From Pyricularia pennisetigena (lineage: Eukaryota > Ascomycota > Sordariomycetes > Magnaporthales > Pyriculariaceae): DNA of 64,000 nucleotides. The stretch lies in contig NC_043743.1 of assembly GCF_004337985.1 (NCBI RefSeq), positions 112,821 to 176,820 on the forward strand, read 5' to 3'. The first letter of the stretch is position 1, and each line of letters starts with the position of its first letter. The notes below the pieces were generated by a model that saw only the letters and a program-made list of their open reading frames with translations, did no database searches and had not been told where the DNA came from. Positions 1 to 10,660 of this stretch are shown here, one piece after another. Position numbers and translations under genes: made by a program.

Positions 1-374
1 AACGGCTGCTCAGGAGATTTCGCCCGCGTATTTGCTCGTCGACCACACCAACGAATCGCGCAGGGGTACTCGGCATTTGGCCCGATACCTATCAATACGA
101 AAACCAAGCTTGCCAAGGTAGGTACTTATCAATCAAATACCAAGGCACCCACAGTGCCCTGGATGACATCAATAAAGGCGGGCCTCAACATCGTAGCAAC
201 AACTACTTACTGGGTTGATGGGCAATCCGCGCCTTTGGCACCGCAAGGGATCAGGTAACCTATCTTGTTTGACAACGGTATCAACAAACCCCTGAAAACC
301 AGTCCGCAGCGAGAACATGTCATCATTATAATTTATAATCATCACAGTCGTCATCATCACCTCCACAACAGTGG
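1..374. other. Window edge, no gene assigned
   Basis: No complete gene is visible. A stop-free plus-strand frame occupies the first 115 or so bases and ends at an AG/GTAGGT junction, so it could be the tail of an exon cut by the window edge, but the peptide matches nothing I recognise. The stretch lies directly upstream of the dehydrogenase pseudogene and may include its old promoter. Confidence 0.3.
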
Positions 375-1256
375 ATGCCGCTCACCATCATCGGCCTCGT
401 GACTGCCATCTACCTGACCAGCAGAGTCATGTCCTTTGTAAGGCTTTATGTCTGCCCGTCGAGAATCGGACGCTACTTGCACTGCGCTGTCAACGAAACA
501 AGATCACACGAAGCGACCGTGGGCACTGGCCAACACGGTCGCCAGCTAACCGCCGAGCTGGCTGCGGTTGAGGCCGAGTCGCGACGCGAGTTCCCAGCCC
601 GCGAGTTCTGCCTCCTCTCTAAAAGTGCCGTGCGCCACCATCCGAGGGCGCCGTCGATTTCGGTTCCATCGCCGCCTATGTCCGCGATCCGCCCCTGAAG
701 ATCGCGGTGAACAAAACTGGCAGGCGGCTGAATCCAAAATTTGCCTCATTGGATGCATATTCTCACCATTCCCATCGCTGCCGACATGTCCCTGAACGTG
801 ATGTCCCCTCGTGCACTTCCTTGCGCGGCTGCTGCCGCTCATGGCACGCAATGGATCGGCGCTGTTGATCAACATACGCAGCATCGCCGAAACGAGCTTG
901 CTGACACGGTAAATCCACAGCCCCTCAAAAGTCTTCGCGATGAACAATGACGCGTTGCATCAGCCTAAATGGCCAGTTTTGATGGATATGAGGGCCGCAA
1001 GAAGATCCAAGTGCTCGGCGTCCGGGTCGGCCAGACTGCGGAAACTCGGAGTCCCCGAGTCAATTTGGGCCTGAACATGCCCAGCGTGCGAACCATGGCG
1101 CGCGCGATCCTCGTAAGAATAGGCTGCGATAGGACCGTTGTGGTCCTGTCTCTTCTTCACGGGCTGCAGGCTGCAATAGTAGAAGCATTGTCCGAGTTTG
1201 TCAGAGCGAGCATACCCGTCAAGGTAACCAAGGATCCGATTTATAGAGTTTCCTGA
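375..1256 (+). pseudogene. Decayed short-chain dehydrogenase/reductase (17-beta-HSD/ketoreductase type)
   Basis: Pieces of one protein can be read in order but in different frames. The frame of 375 gives a membrane-anchor-like N-terminus (MPLTIIGLVTAIYL) and then AAVEAESRREFPAREF. A second frame from 644 gives GSIAAYVRDPPLKIAVN. The first frame returns near 760 with DMSLNVM. A third frame from 820 gives LARLLPLMARNGSALLINI and IHSPSKVF, the counterpart of the S-Y-x-x-x-K region. The first frame resumes at 969 with VLGVRVGQTAETR and runs to a stop at 1254-1256. There is an in-frame TAA at 910-912, and at least four frame changes. The Rossmann glycine motif is also disrupted, reading only TVGTGQHGRQL. 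The order matches membrane-bound fungal SDRs related to 3-ketoacyl-CoA reductase and 17-beta-hydroxysteroid dehydrogenase. Damage is mainly indels rather than C-to-T change, so it does not look like repeat-induced point mutation. It cannot encode a working enzyme as assembled; sequencing error could explain single shifts but not all of them. Confidence 0.75.
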
Positions 1257-2227
1257 TGAGAAAACACCCCAATAAAGAGGATGACTGTGGTAGCGTGATA
1301 TTGACTGATACTAATCTAGTGAAAGCCTAAGCCTGGGTGTCTTCGTATCTAGTCTGGGTTTATCGAGTCTGCGGGGAGAATATCTCGATTGGTGTCTCCC
1401 TAATCCATTGGCCAGTGATGGATATTGTAGTTCCTGCTGGTATTGTGTGCCCGGCTAGATAGGAGGTATCCAGGTCAGTGGCCTGGTATGCATTTCCACG
1501 CTCGTCAGAAGATCGACAAGTGCCGGTGGCCTTCTACTTAGCAGCACATGTCCCATCTTGTTAGATGAGCGATTGCGCATTCCTCATTGCTGGTAAGAGT
1601 AATGTTTCGTGATCGAACACTGGTGTTTTTGAAACCTCAAGAGCTGGACTCGCATATGGCATGGATTTGGTAGGTGCCATAGTATGCCCGAACAAAACGG
1701 TGCGGTCAAGTCGATGAACTACTGTAGTAGTGATGGAAAAGAGGATAAGGGTGAGAAGAAGAAAAAAATACTATGTGATAAAGTCCTTTTTCAATACTTG
1801 TATGCGGACCAGATTATGGACACTGCTCAATGCGGAGAGTGTAATTAACTGGTTCACTTTTGCAGCTGTTGAAGCTTGGTTTCTCAGTACCAAAGTACCG
1901 TCGTTAGTTTGCAGGTCGGCTAATCTTTCCACCCCAGCCCTCCTAAACAAGGTGCAGGCAGACAGACTAAGAAGACCCACAAATACAGGAACTGAGATTC
2001 CCCACAAACAGCAACGTCCATCCGCAACCACAACGTTTATTCCTACGACACCATGTACCTATACACAGGCGCACATTAGACCAACCGACTTCAGCCGCTT
2101 GTGGGTGCGCATATCAAAGAGGAGAATACAGACAACAACCGTCGCTCTCCAACTTATACTTCTAAACCAGAAGGTCCGTGTCTTTAACTCCACAAGGGCC
2201 TTGATTTTGGTTTACTTTCCCGGCCTC

Positions 2228-2228
<1 letters not shown>
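1257..2228. other. Intergenic, nothing recognised
   Basis: About 1 kb between the pseudogene and the poly-T/GA tract. Open frames here are short, have no coding-like composition and show no motif. It presumably holds the distal promoter of the DUF4604 gene. Confidence 0.5.
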
Positions 2229-2259
<31 letters not shown>

Positions 2260-2260
2260 N

Positions 2261-2320
<60 letters not shown>
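2229..2320. repeat. Poly-T run joined to (GA)n microsatellite
   Basis: About 30 T (2229-2258), one A, one N (2260), then about 30 GA dinucleotides (2261-2320). The (GA)n ends 18 bases before the ATG of the next gene. The single N marks an assembly uncertainty exactly at the junction of the two simple repeats, so true lengths are unknown. Confidence 0.9.
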
Positions 2321-2325
<5 letters not shown>

Positions 2326-2338
2326 AAAGGCAATCACC

Positions 2339-2965
2339 ATGTCGCAAAAGATCACGGGCAAGAACCTCTCATACTCCCAAAATCTCCCGCCTTTCCTCGC
2401 GCGCCTACAAGGGCAAGGCCGCGGGCCCGCAGATGGGCCGGACCCGATACTGGCCGGGCGGCGGCGGGCGGCGCGGCCGCGCGATGACGAGGAGGATGCG
2501 CCCGTTGTGCTGGATGAGCAGGGCAACGTCGTCGACGATGTGCGCGTTGGCGTAGATGGATCGGCGGTAAGGACCGGTTCCGGCAGCGGTGACGGCGACG
2601 ACGGTGGTGGTGATGGGGAGGCTGGCGGCAAGAATGCGGGCGATGGCGGTGGTGCGGAAAGAGAGGTCGGGATCGGGGCTAGGAAGAGAAAGGTTGCCGC
2701 GGGCAGGGTGATTGGTGGAGCGGACGAGGACGAGGACGAGGAGGGTGATGGTGGTGATGACGAGGTCGCAGGCAGGAAGACGGGCAAGGGCGGCAAGAGG
2801 AAAGCCGTCACGACGGACCACGATGCGGACAAAGAGACGACACGCACCACTGCAGCATCCAAGGCAACAGCAGCAACCTCAACCGGGGCCGGAAAGTCAA
2901 CGAGTGGCAAAGGGCAGAAGAAGGCCAAGAAGATCAAGCTCAGCTTTGGAGACGATGGGGATTGA
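2339..2965 (+). CDS. DUF4604 family protein (KIAA1143-like)
   Basis: A single-exon gene of 208 residues. The N-terminus carries KNLSYSQNLPPFLARLQGQ, the conserved block of fungal DUF4604 proteins (related to animal KIAA1143). The extreme C-terminus is Lys-rich and ends KKAKKIKLSFGDDGD, the other conserved patch. Between them lies about 150 residues of low-complexity Gly/Asp/Glu with basic clusters (ARKRKVAAGR, GKGGKRKA) that could be nuclear localisation signals. No catalytic motif is visible; function is unknown and it is probably an intrinsically disordered nuclear or nucleolar protein (inference). The start is chosen because the family block begins three codons after this ATG and only microsatellite lies upstream. 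It converges on COX4. Confidence 0.8.
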   Translation: MSQKITGKNLSYSQNLPPFLARLQGQGRGPADGPDPILAGRRRAARPRDDEEDAPVVLDEQGNVVDDVRVGVDGSAVRTGSGSGDGDDGGGDGEAGGKNAGDGGGAEREVGIGARKRKVAAGRVIGGADEDEDEEGDGGDDEVAGRKTGKGGKRKAVTTDHDADKETTRTTAASKATAATSTGAGKSTSGKGQKKAKKIKLSFGDDGD

Positions 2966-3547
2966 TGCGGGTCTTGCACACGTCCCTGTTTCCCAGGACC
3001 ATTTCGGTAAACAGCTCAGTCGAGACCTGACCTGGCTTAGTCGCAGATAGCAGAAGCAGCGCGCCATCGTTACACTGTTGCGCGATCAAAAGCAGCAACC
3101 CAAGACCAGGTCACCTTTATTTTGGGCCGCGCAGACACAGAAGGCGGCTGCCTGTACCGCTGGCGAGCCAGACCTCACATGAATACCGGTCAGCAATACC
3201 TCAAAAGCTCCTCTTGCGAAGAGCGAATTACCCAAGGCCACTCCAGTACAGCTACTGCTAGGGCCGAGATTAGTTTTCTCTATAGATCATCCTCAGGCGC
3301 ACAAAACATCCAGCCCGAAATAGCATGCAGTCCTCTCCGAGTAACAAAGAAGAAAAATCAGTCTATTCACTTCACCGTCCCGCAGACTATTCTACAAAAT
3401 GCGAACAACACCATGGCTTTTAATCCCCAGACCCCATCGCTAAGGTTTGTGTTGGGGCATATCCAGCTGATTGATGTACCGGCCCGGGCGTTTCGTTATC
3501 TTGAAGCACCTCAAAAGCAAGCAGCGAAGAAAGAGCTTCTATTTTCC
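2966..3547. other. Convergent intergenic region
   Basis: Holds the 3' ends of the DUF4604 gene (+) and COX4 (-). A plus-strand open frame across 3122-3733 is mostly antisense to COX4 and has no family features. Nothing else recognised. Confidence 0.6.
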
Positions 3548-4563
3548 TTAGTAGTACTTGGGGTGGACGTAGTCGGCAAAAGTCTTGACGTCCTCCTGTG
3601 CGTGGTGGTCGTGGCCGTGGTGATGGTCGTCCTCCTTGCCAACAAACTCCATCTTGAAAACGCTGCCGCACTCGGGGCAGCGCTCGACGGGGCGCTTCTT
3701 GTCCATCTGTTTATTTGTCAATATATCGATTAGCCTTGTCCCTTTTTGTTGTTGGTGTCTTTTCACCACGGGTCGCCCAAGGGCATGGAAGAGAACTCAC
3801 GCCGAGCCAGAGGACCTCGTGCGAGTCCTTGGGGAAGCCAGTGCATCCAACAAATTGCTCCTCACCGGCGGAGCGGACCATCACGGGCTTGTCGATGGTA
3901 CCCTTGTAGGGGGCATCCAGGGGCTTCATGTTGAAAATGTCGATGCCCTCCATCTTACCAAGAATCTCGAGACGCTCGAGACCAGTCGACTGCTCCAAAT
4001 CCGTAGGGACGGTACCAGCCTTGGCACCGGGGCCGACAAGGTCGTCGATGGTCTTGATGTCTGTGCAGAAGGCACGAAAGGAGTTAGTTAGAATCGAACT
4101 GCTTTTCATATATGAAGGTCGTCCACAATATTTTGTCTCATTTGTGTCCCACGGAACCAGAATCAAAACTGGCCGTAGAGAAACCATTGTAGAAAAATTG
4201 CGGCGCCTGCATAAGTTCCCAAGACTTCGAGAGAATAAGGCGAGAAGAGTGCGTCAAGAGAGAGGTTCTGGTGTCGTACCGGCGAGAGTCTGGACCTTGG
4301 GAGTCGGTGCCTTCGATTCGCTTTCGTTGGAGCCTGTCGATTGTGCAATTGAAGATACCAGTCAGTTCTGAAATCGATCAATTGGTCCCAGAAGGTCACT
4401 CGATTCGCAGCTATTATCATAGCTATCATGCCGAGCCAGGCAGAAAGGACCAGGCAGCAATCCGGGTCAACTCACGGCGAGCAACCGAGGTCACAAAGCT
4501 TCGGCGCACAACGCCCGAGACGGCGGCGCGACGCGCGACACCAAAGGCAGTTCGTGACAACAT
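3548..4563 (-). CDS. COX4: Cytochrome c oxidase subunit IV (Cox5b-type, zinc-binding), mitochondrial precursor
   Basis: Four exons on the minus strand: 4563-4476, 4333-4280, 4060-3801 and 3706-3548, giving 186 residues. All junctions are GT-AG and frames join cleanly. Exon 1 encodes a basic, hydroxylated mitochondrial presequence (MLSRTAFGVARRAAVSG, then VVRRSFVTSVARR). The mature part contains the family's zinc site: Cys in FVGCTGFP, His in KDSHEVLW, and the CPEC pair in ERCPECGSVF, so all four ligands are present. It ends with a His-rich stretch (EDDHHHGHDHHAQ) and FADYVHPKYY. The protein is a structural, zinc-binding nuclear-encoded subunit of respiratory complex IV in the inner membrane, needed for complex assembly. 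The start is fixed by the presequence; an upstream in-frame ATG exists but adds residues unlike a targeting peptide. Confidence 0.93.
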
Positions 4564-6144
4564 TGCGATGAGGTCAATTGGGTGGTTTCGGGGGAGGGGA
4601 GAGTTTTCTGACGGTCGTGGGGGCGGCCGGGTGTGTTCGTTTTGTTGTGTTGCTCTTTGCGAAAAGCGGGATTTGGGAAGTGAGGATTTGACGTTGACGA
4701 AATCCCGGATGGCCTGATTCAAGGCCCAGTGGAATCAGGCACACACTCACTGGCTAACGCAAGGCTGGGCTGCTACCAGCGTTGCTCCACAGGACAGGAG
4801 CTAATTACTAATTTGGGAATGGTATGGAAATTTGTTCAGTCACGTGATTTTACCTTAACGTTGGTACTCGTCTGTTGCGTTTTGTATTACCTACCTCCTA
4901 TTTTCTCGACCTGCCATATCACAATGTCCTTTAAATCTGTGGATTGTCACATACATGTTTTGTGGATTTTTTTGAGCATCTGGGATGGGCGTCTGGGATG
5001 GGAATGGAAGTAAACAACATAAACTTCAAGGACAGTAAAGACGAATTACGTACGTGGAATGGTATCTTATCTGCGTATATTGTTTGTTCACCTGCTATCT
5101 GTGAGCAGCTTTTCCCGATAACATTGTTAGAACTTGGGTCGGAAATGGGATTGTGCTGCGCCATATTTGTTTGGCAGGTTATATTATCCAGTCGTCGGCA
5201 TTAGCTAAACGTTTTTTTTTTTTTTTTTTTTTTTTCAATCGCAACACTCTTGTGTCAAGCATCTCTAGTGCTGCTTTCATGGCGACGCCACAACACACCA
5301 GCATTTCAGTAACATCCACAGATTCCTGGGGGGCACTGGGCCATGTTTGTGCCATTGTCGCTTGGGAACACGCCCCTTGACTCTAGCTGTCGCCTGGAGT
5401 TGACTTGTTTGGGTCCTGATATCTGATATGGCTGTAAAGAGGGACTGAAAGAGACCATGACTACGAACGGACTACTACCTTTGGCAACAACCTCATGGCT
5501 CGCGGTTCCACGAACGATCCGAGGCGCGAACCTATCGTGGGTGGATCTCGAATATTAACCCGGCGGAAGACACGGGGTCCACGAACGACATATACATGGT
5601 GCCGTGACGAGTATTGACATTACATGTTGGGTTCAACTCTCATTGGCTCCTCCCCCCGGCAAGGATACTTACTGGTCGATGTTGCAATGCAATATCGGCC
5701 ACAAGCAGGGCTCACCTATTGTTTACATCATCTTTAGTGTTCCATCACTTTCCGAACCAGACTGTGCGCCGGGAATTAGTAAAAGCCACACTGAGATAGT
5801 GACACACTGTTACTGTTGGCAAAATGTGACAAGTACGAGGGAGGAGAGAACTAAGATGATCTGTAGAGCTTTAAAAACTAGCAATAAGCAGCCAGACGTA
5901 AGAGTATGGAGTATGAAAGAGACGAGCCACCCAAGCGCCGAGGACGCCAGCCGTCCAAAAAGATTAGGTACAAAGTCATAACCATAACCAGAAAGGATGG
6001 AAATATTAAAAAGGACCAGCGTTACTTGCCGCAGGCAGAAAAGACGAATAAAAAAAGCAATTGCTCCCCTCCTTATGCGTGCATTAGATTCATACCCATC
6101 GAAACAACGAAACTTTACGTGGAATTTCAAGCTTTGCCTTTTTT
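4564..6144. other. Intergenic between COX4 and UTR2-like gene
   Basis: Contains the COX4 promoter and the 3' flank of the UTR2-like gene. A 24-base poly-T run lies at 5212-5235. Short open frames at 5604-5981 and 5810-6148 lack coding character. Confidence 0.6.
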
Positions 6145-7681
6145 TCACAGCATGACCAGTCCCGCAAAAGCCACCACGACGGCGAAGGCGCTGCTGCCTC
6201 CCAGGATGCTGGGTGTTTCGACTCTACCACCGGCGTTCTTGGACGAACCGCTGGACCCGCATTGCTGAACAAAGTTTGATGTCAAGCAATCGTCGGCCGG
6301 TTGCGCTGCCTGCCCGCCGCCCTGGTTGGTACCGGACTGGCCGGGCCCGATGCCGCTACCACCGGGAACCGAAGGAATTTGGGTGCCAGTTGCCGACGCT
6401 TCGGGTTTGCTCTTGTCGCCGCCCTTGTTCATGTCCAGACCCGTGGCTTGGAATGACGAGAGGATGCCGTTCTTGTCGCTGTCGACGACGGTATCGTTGG
6501 TGCCCCGTGCGCTGTTGTAGTAGTAAGTCTTGCCCTTGTTGGTTCCCACGCCATTGCTGCCGTCCCAGCACTTGATCTCGACCTCGGATACCATGGCGTA
6601 GTAGTAGCCCGGGTCCTTCAAGTCCGGGTGGTTAACCCAGTCAATGGCACCGCCTGCCCAATCGACTGTGCCCTTGGGGTTGGTGTCTGCGCCTCCAGGC
6701 CAGATGGAGAATTGAACGCGCGCCGGTGTCTGAGGGAAGTCCCACTGCTGGGCGGTGGCATTCCACGTCTCCGACCTCTTCTTTGTGCGGCCCTTCTTGC
6801 CGTCGACTGACCATGTGATCTCGTCGGGAGTCCAATTGATTTCATACTCGTGGAAGTTTTCAAACGTGTTTGACGTCCCCGTGATGTTGCCAGACTGATC
6901 GTACTTGGGTATACCCTGGAAGTAGTAGTTGGTCTGCGTAGTCTCGAGGTCGACACCAATCCACTCGTAGTCGATCTCGTCCTTGACGTCGCTGAAGAGA
7001 ATGAATGCAGTGACGACGCCGCGGCCGCGGCTAGTCTTCATCTTGGCCTTGACGTTGCCGTACCACATGTAATGTGTCGACGACAGGACCGTGCCTACGG
7101 AGCGCGGCGGCATCGTCAAGAGAAGGTTTCCATTGGATAGCAACGGCTCGCCCGTGACGACCCAGTCAGCCTTGCTTGCGTCACCGAGGTACTCGCCGAC
7201 ATCCTTGATATTGTCCTTGGAGTTGAAGGTGTACTTTTTGCTCTGACACGTCGGCTCGGGCACGCACGAGTCGAGAGAAAAGGACATGCGTGGATCGCAA
7301 CCGCCGAGGCAGAATGCGCCGGTTCCACAATCGCCGTAGACTGTGTGACGGGGAAGCTATGCGGTTAGCTGTGGGTTTTTCTTTCTTTTTCTCACTTGCT
7401 TACTTTTCAACTTCCCAAACCCTTATCACCTGGTGGCTGGGCTAAGGCGAGGTAGACTATTTTGTGTGATGTGACTACCGAAGCAGTGTAACCAACCACC
7501 CCCCAAAGGGTAGTTACGTGCAGGGAGGACAGGACAGATCCGAGAGAGCAGACTTACGACCACAGCAAGGTGCTTCCTTTGGGCAATGCTTGTCAAGCGA
7601 GCACTTGAGACCATCTGCAGCAAGAACCGAGCGAGCGCTCAGCAAGGCAGCAGCGCCTATTGACAGGATTGTCGACTTCAT
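6145..7681 (-). CDS. UTR2: GPI-anchored chitin-glucan crosslinking enzyme, GH16 with CBM18-like module (Crh2/Utr2 type)
   Basis: Two exons, 7681-7558 and 7340-6145 (intron 217 nt), encode 439 residues. An N-terminal signal peptide (MKSTILSIGAAALLSARSVLA) is followed by a cysteine-rich chitin-binding-like module at residues 24-56, with Cys in KCSLDKHCPKEAPCC and YGDCGTGAFCLGGC, split by the intron. The GH16 catalytic motif DEIDYEWIG places the nucleophile at E163, an assisting D165 and acid/base E167. A Ser/Gly/Pro-rich linker (about 335-405) precedes a C-terminal hydrophobic GPI signal ending AFAVVVAFAGLVML. The Crh family transfers chitin chains onto beta-1,6/1,3-glucan in the wall. The CBM18-like module points to Crh2/Utr2 rather than Crh1. 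Joining exons restores the cysteine spacing, which supports the splice call. Fungi carry several paralogues, so the symbol is a type assignment rather than proof of orthology. Confidence 0.88.
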
Positions 7682-8649
7682 TATGATCGTTATGTTGGAA
7701 CTATGCCCCGGTAGCGAGCGTTGTCTCCTTCGTCTTTCACCCCCGAAAGAGGGCAAGAAGCAGTAGGAAGATTTTGAGTGAAAACAGAGATGGTTGGGCT
7801 CGACCCCTGGCTAAAAAGTGAAAAGTTGAAACTTGTGAATCTCGGGTGCTGGATAAAAAGAATTATGCCCGAGTATGTTTTTGTTGGCTCTGAGACAGGA
7901 GCAGGCAAACGATTCGCCTTTTGGAATGCCGAGACAAGAAGGAGGCGGTACAAATCCGCTGGAACAGTATCGCAAGCCACCCAACCTTCTCTATTATGTT
8001 TTGTCTTGCTGTCGGTTTGTCGTCTTGGGGTGGTCTCGTGCAGGAAACGGTCCTGCACCACTGTCGATTCGACGAGACCCGCTTAATTACTTGTATCTCC
8101 GGGAAAGCGAGTGAGTGTATATAAATGGGTTCGATTAGGCAGATCCTCAAAAAGAATCCTTTCGGTGATTGTAATTTTGATAACGAGCGTGGGCAATGGG
8201 GTTTGTGTGATTCATGAGCGAGTGGCGGCCGGGAGTATGGCCAAGTCTTTAAGAACCAACTAGCGAGAAAGCAAAGCCGCGACCGTTGATGGACCAAAAT
8301 GGTTCAAGCGGCTCATCAATTACCGTATTAAGTTGATCCGCGAAAATTGCAACAAGCCATCAAAGGCGTGCGTGATGAGTGTGACTTTGCTTTGTGGCGT
8401 GACTCCCGACAAAGTTGGCCCTTCCGAACGATGGATGCGAAGGGAAATGGGAAAGATTCGAGAGGAATCCTCTGATTTCTCGGGAACCGGACGGGGGCCC
8501 TTTGACCTAGACCATCCCTCAATTCCACCCACTCCCCCCCAATGTGACTTATGGAGGGTCGTGGTCCACGGAGATCCACAATCGCAATGCTTGTTTAGGT
8601 AATTACTGCAGACTGATTTGACTGATTGCTGCTGTCTGCCTGGCTTCGA

Positions 8650-8685
8650 GTACGGTACGGTACTAATTTACTTACCGTACCGTAC
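8650..8685. repeat. Perfect 13-bp inverted repeat with 10-nt loop
   Basis: The left arm GTACGGTACGGTA (8650-8662) is the exact reverse complement of the right arm TACCGTACCGTAC (8673-8685), separated by an AT-rich 10-nt loop. Each arm is itself a near-tandem GTACG repeat. It sits about 970 bp upstream of the UTR2-like start codon. Confidence 0.9.
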
Positions 8686-9116
8686 CTGGCTAAATGGGGC
8701 GCCCCTTTTCCGACCACGAGGGGCCGCCACCATGCTTGTGACATTGGCCTTGTTCCTTTAGCTGGCCCACGTTCGGCCGAGTCTTTGATGCGGGTACTGG
8801 AATCAAATTGGATTCCCAGAACCGTCAACATCCTCTGGCGTGACATCGTCTCTTGATTTATACAGAATTAAAGTTGAAAGTTTTCAATTCGATTCATAGA
8901 CGTCAGATAAAGCTGAGCCGAGATTTGAGTTAAAGCTCCTAGGAGCTCGTCGATCGTCTTACTCTCCGACCGAACCTAATGTTCCCTGCTTCGGTAACTC
9001 AAAAGCTTGGACGGGAATTTTGCCTCTGAACTTTTGGCCTGTGCACACCTTGGCAGATACCTGGGGTTGATAGGTAGGCGAAATGCTGTGCGCGTGTCAG
9101 TTTCCGACAAGGGCAA

Positions 9117-9130
9117 GGTAGGTACCTACC
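9117..9130. repeat. 14-bp perfect palindrome
   Basis: GGTAGGTACCTACC reads identically on both strands. It shares the GGTA/TACC wording of the inverted repeat 430 bp away. Function unknown. Confidence 0.8.
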
Positions 9131-10660
9131 CGCCTCCACACGAAATTTCTAGCGTTGCGCTAGATGCATATCGCTATAAGAGTAATACCACTAGTTACCC
9201 CGAACATAGCCGGCCAAGTCTTTTCATCAGGTACTAACCAATTACCTGTACATTGCTGACAGCTGCCACACAAAATACTGAGAAGTTCGCACTGTATTGT
9301 TGCGGCCGAGGATGGAGTGGAACTTGGTGGGGCGATGAATACGAGCTTGCTTCTCACCAGGTGTTTATGATCGTTAGTCAGAAACTCCTCGTATCCTCCA
9401 GAGGGAAGCAAGCAGGGAGAGAGACGGAAAAAAAGAAAAAGAAAAAAAAAAGCCTCAGGTTTACCGTGCTTACTCGATAATAGACACAACAGGAAACTAT
9501 TATCTTTCACCTTCTACGCCCAGCTTCATTCGACTTCGTTCGTATAATGAGGCTCAATCATAATTATCGTATCGTAAAGAGTCTACCTGGCTACTCCATC
9601 GATGCTCCCTTTCCATTATTATTGGCAATATCTTGATACGTGAGCCTTGCCGCAGTGTAAAAGACCTTCCTTGTTTTTTTCTCCTTTCCTGTTCCTCCAA
9701 CCCAGCTGTCAACACCATTTATGGTATGGTCAGCTGTCATCACACAAAAAAACGACGCATCTTGCAAGGAGATTTTGTATATCACATAAAACCAATTGTC
9801 GTCTCCGTGGACCGAGCCCCTAACCCCTTTGGCCGTCCACAAATACAACCTCAAGATCGAAGACACCATCTCTCCTTGTTTGTCGGTCTTCTGTCCGTTA
9901 ACTCCCAACCAACAAACCCAACTCCCGTCAACCTTCCAAGGATACAAAATAGTCATCGGGCCACTTGCGTGCGCCATCAATCAGTTCTCGACGTCCGTGA
10001 TCGACTGTGAAATAATAAAAAAAATAATAAAAAATAAAAAAGTAAAAGGAAACCATGATGGACCCTGAAAAAAACTCTGAACCAACGCTTTGTAGCTTAA
10101 TAACAAGGTGCGTGAGGCCGTTATCATAGAAGTGAAATAACCAACTCTTGGGTAGCTGGTATGCAAAGACCATGGGGGACAAGACTAATCCGAAAGACTA
10201 ATCGAAAAGCAAATTTCAAGAAGACCGACCCAGAAAGATTCAAAATTTTGCCCAGGACCATGGATCCAGACCAAGGCAAAATTCGAATGCGGTAGCAAGC
10301 TCATATCGTGGGATATCATGACCAAGCTTATATCTAGGAGCGCAGTGTAATAAAAATAGATAAAAAGTGAAACAGAAAAAAAGCATGGCGATAGTGCCGG
10401 GTATCGCTAGTATTAGAACGACAGTGTCGACTGTAATGGCAAACATCTCATCCAGGCGACGCCAAACTCCGAGTCGCTCGTAATGATATACCTGCCGTAC
10501 GGAATGAGACTCTTTGCCATGGCTGATTGACCCCAGATCCGAAGAATGGGAACAACTGGCTGACAAGAGTCGAGAACTACAGGTAACAAGCTTATCTCGA
10601 CTTGCCCGAGTTGGGGAACAGTTCTGGTTACAGGTCAGCTTGGCTCAATTTCAGAATCCC

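Larger units (their letters stand above)
7682..10660. other. Intergenic, about 3 kb
   Basis: Lies upstream of the UTR2-like gene and downstream of the SANT gene. It contains a perfect 13-bp inverted repeat at 8650-8685 and a 14-bp palindrome at 9117-9130 (listed separately). Overlapping open frames on both strands at 9591-10010 and a 108-codon frame at 10240-10566 have no recognisable domain; the latter probably lies in the SANT gene's 3' UTR. Confidence 0.5.

Noticed and set aside
1..115. Possible partial exon at the left edge
   Set aside because: Only about 38 codons, no family recognised, and the opposite strand is also open for most of it.
9591..10010. Overlapping 125-129 codon frames on both strands
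   Set aside because: No recognisable motif, no clear splice partners, and both strands are open, which suggests chance.
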